Virus record (IMG/VR): IMGVR_UViG_3300049796_000015
Location: 1 to 31,197 of that record
Strand: one strand, 5' to 3'
Length of the DNA: 31,197 bases
Origin: a virus
The stretch's first letter is position 1. Every line of letters begins with the position of its first letter. Under the pieces are notes generated by a model. The model was given only the letters and a program-made list of their open reading frames with translations, ran no database searches and was not told where the DNA came from. Made by a program: the position numbers and the translations under genes. Shown piece by piece: positions 29,826 through 31,197 of this stretch.

Positions 29826-30554
29826 ATGGCAAAGCCACCTGAAACGCGAGATCGATTTAAGATTTTTGTAGAAACCAGCAAAGAGCAGATGGGCGATGTA
29901 ATCGTCGTACTGACTAAAATGGGTTTCGAAAATATCGGTCACGAGCTGATCACCGACGTCAAGGCCTGGGGCCGCAAGACGCATGACACCACGGCGGCAG
30001 ATGCCATCGCCGAATATATCAAGGAGAACCCGACATTCCGTGCCCGCGACCTTATTGCTCATCTCAAACTGGATGGGCGCAACAATAACGCGGTCTATAG
30101 CGGCATCAGGACCATGCTCGACAAAAAGTTGCTGATTAAACTTGGCGAAGGCAACTACCAGCGCGCCGATGTCAAGGCATTGGCGGCACCGAAAGCGGCG
30201 CCAGACAAGCGGCCAGCGAAGAAGTCGCGAGCAGGGATCAAGCCTTACGAGATCACCAACTATGACTTGATCTGGCGGCATTTCAAGAACCGGCAGTCGT
30301 TCAAGGCCAAAGACGTTGCCGTTCTTTTCCGTGCCAACAACCGGCCGGATAAATCGGCGACTTCTACGCTTTCGACAATGACCACAAAAAAAATATTCAG
30401 GCGCGTCGGCGAGGGCCGATACGAAGTGGTCAAAGAGAAGGCTACCGCCGCGAAGAAAAAGGTCGCGACCAAACGCAGCAAACATCAACCGTCGATCGAG
30501 TCACCTGTGGTGAATGCATCGGCATCAACATCGGGGACCATCGTCTATGGCTAA
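29826..30554 (+). CDS. Tandem winged-helix protein
   Basis: 242 residues from ATG 29826 (GGAGGAG just before). Two similar winged-helix repeats are visible: about 57-115 (DAIAEYIKENPTFRARDLIA, ending KLGEGNYQRADVK) and 144-205 (NYDLIWRHFKNRQSFKAKDV, ending RVGEGRYEVVKEK). A basic linker separates them; the end is basic and low complexity. The doubled DNA-binding unit suggests a sequence-specific regulator or architectural protein. Overlaps the next gene by 8 bases. Confidence 0.75.
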   Translation: MAKPPETRDRFKIFVETSKEQMGDVIVVLTKMGFENIGHELITDVKAWGRKTHDTTAADAIAEYIKENPTFRARDLIAHLKLDGRNNNAVYSGIRTMLDKKLLIKLGEGNYQRADVKALAAPKAAPDKRPAKKSRAGIKPYEITNYDLIWRHFKNRQSFKAKDVAVLFRANNRPDKSATSTLSTMTTKKIFRRVGEGRYEVVKEKATAAKKKVATKRSKHQPSIESPVVNASASTSGTIVYG

Positions 30555-30918
30555 GAAATCAAAAACAAACGGACACGGCGGCGTGGGGCACAATCGCGGC
30601 GTGCTCCGGCTCTATCGGTCCTACAATCATGTCACCAAAAATCCGTCGATCGACAAGTTGCGGACCGCGATGCAGGACGAAGGGCTCGACATCAAGAAAC
30701 TCCATGTTCTTTCGAACGTCGGCCATACCACCATCGACAACTGGTTCAATGGCAAAACCAAGAACCCGAATTCAGTGACGCTCAACGCTGCAGCGGCGGC
30801 GATGGGTTTCGACTGGCAGCTCAAGCGCGAAAAGAAATTGGACTACGCGAAGGAAATTCCAGCGGCGGTTCGCTGGCACGAACGGATTGAGACGGACCGC
30901 AATCAACAGAAGAAGTGA
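30547..30918 (+). CDS. HTH protein (XRE-like)
   Basis: 123 residues from ATG 30547. Residues 30-95 (SIDKLRTAMQDEGLDIKKL, GHTTIDNWFNGKTKNPNSVT, AAAAAMGFDWQL) form a helix-turn-helix of the XRE type with Trp in the recognition helix. It begins MAKKSKT like the next gene, which suggests duplicated translation starts. Part of the regulatory cassette; the target is unknown. Confidence 0.7.
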   Translation: MAKKSKTNGHGGVGHNRGVLRLYRSYNHVTKNPSIDKLRTAMQDEGLDIKKLHVLSNVGHTTIDNWFNGKTKNPNSVTLNAAAAAMGFDWQLKREKKLDYAKEIPAAVRWHERIETDRNQQKK

Positions 30919-30932
30919 GAGGAACAGGGCTG

Positions 30933-31197
30933 ATGGCAAAGAAATCGAAGACAGCGCGCAATCCGCGCACTGCCGGCAAAGCAGAAGAAACGATGGGCCA
31001 CCGCATTCGGCTGCGGCGGGTCGAGCAAAAAATGTCGCAGATGGAACTTGGCCTCAAGCTCGGCGTCAGCTTCCAGCAGGTCCAGAAATACGAAAAGGGC
31101 ACCAACCGCGTCGGTGCATCGCGGTTACAGCAAATTGCCACCGCGCTGGATGTCCCGGTGACGTTCTTTTACGATGGCACTAATGGCAAGCAACTGG
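30933..31197 (+). CDS. XRE-family repressor-like protein, cut by window end
   Basis: At least 88 residues, open to the right edge. The HTH_3 domain is clear (ETMGHRIRLRRVEQKMSQMEL, KLGVSFQQVQKYEKGTNRV, LQQIATALDVPVTFFYDG). This form is common in alphaproteobacterial chromosomes and phages. It may be the phage repressor, an alternative to the CRP/FNR protein as the palindrome-binding factor. The start MAKKSKT matches the upstream gene. Confidence 0.85.
   Translation, partial: MAKKSKTARNPRTAGKAEETMGHRIRLRRVEQKMSQMELGLKLGVSFQQVQKYEKGTNRVGASRLQQIATALDVPVTFFYDGTNGKQL

Noticed and set aside
1-31197. CRISPR array, tRNA, rRNA or insertion sequence
   Set aside because: No regular spacer-repeat pattern, no cloverleaf or rRNA-like stretch, and no transposase was seen by eye on either strand.

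Overview
The window is most of a temperate, short-tailed (podovirus-like) phage or prophage of an alphaproteobacterium. High GC content, the codon use and the look of many small proteins suggest Bradyrhizobium or a close relative; the host is inferred from style, with no host gene to prove it. Terminase, portal and major capsid genes are absent and presumably lie to the left of position 1.

Layout. (1) 188-13802, rightward late module: a repeat protein, connector/adaptor and nozzle-like tail genes, a collar-type tail fibre, then internal virion (DNA ejection) proteins with a GNAT-fold protein. There is no tape-measure gene, which fits a short tail. Two free-standing homing endonucleases of different families (HNH-AP2 and LAGLIDADG) interrupt this module, and two tiny opposite-strand membrane proteins lie at its start and in its middle. 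(2) 13860-15695, lysis cassette: endolysin and several small membrane proteins including a 3-TM holin candidate. (3) 15688-18802, leftward replication operon: Cro/YdaS-like regulator, GapR-like protein, RuvC-like resolvase, zinc/winged-helix protein, and a DnaB-N/RepA-type helicase. (4) 19207-25404, rightward early operon with nearly all genes overlapping by a few bases: PD-(D/E)XK nuclease and RecT-like annealing protein, a ribbon-helix-helix protein, HNH, an SPFH (prohibitin-like) membrane protein, a DnaA-domain-IV-like protein, and several micro-proteins with one membrane helix. (5) 25458-27345, large serine integrase preceded by a small overlapping gene. (6) 27464-31197, regulatory region: XRE proteins, a CRP/FNR-family regulator on the minus strand, and a tandem winged-helix protein; the last gene runs off the window.

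The most interesting signal is a family of 16-bp palindromes (best copy TGTCCAAAATTGGACA) found at 19585, 25408, 27350, 27685, 27979 and 29478. They sit in front of the recombination operon, the integrase unit, the XRE gene, two small genes, and the CRP/FNR gene with its divergent neighbour. Their geometry (5-bp arms, 6-bp centre) is that of a CRP/FNR-family operator, and a CRP/FNR gene with altered recognition-helix residues lies beside one copy. I infer a phage-wide regulon, possibly run by a CRP/FNR-type regulator. A second notable signal is a strongly structured, terminator-ended RNA candidate at 28522-28620.
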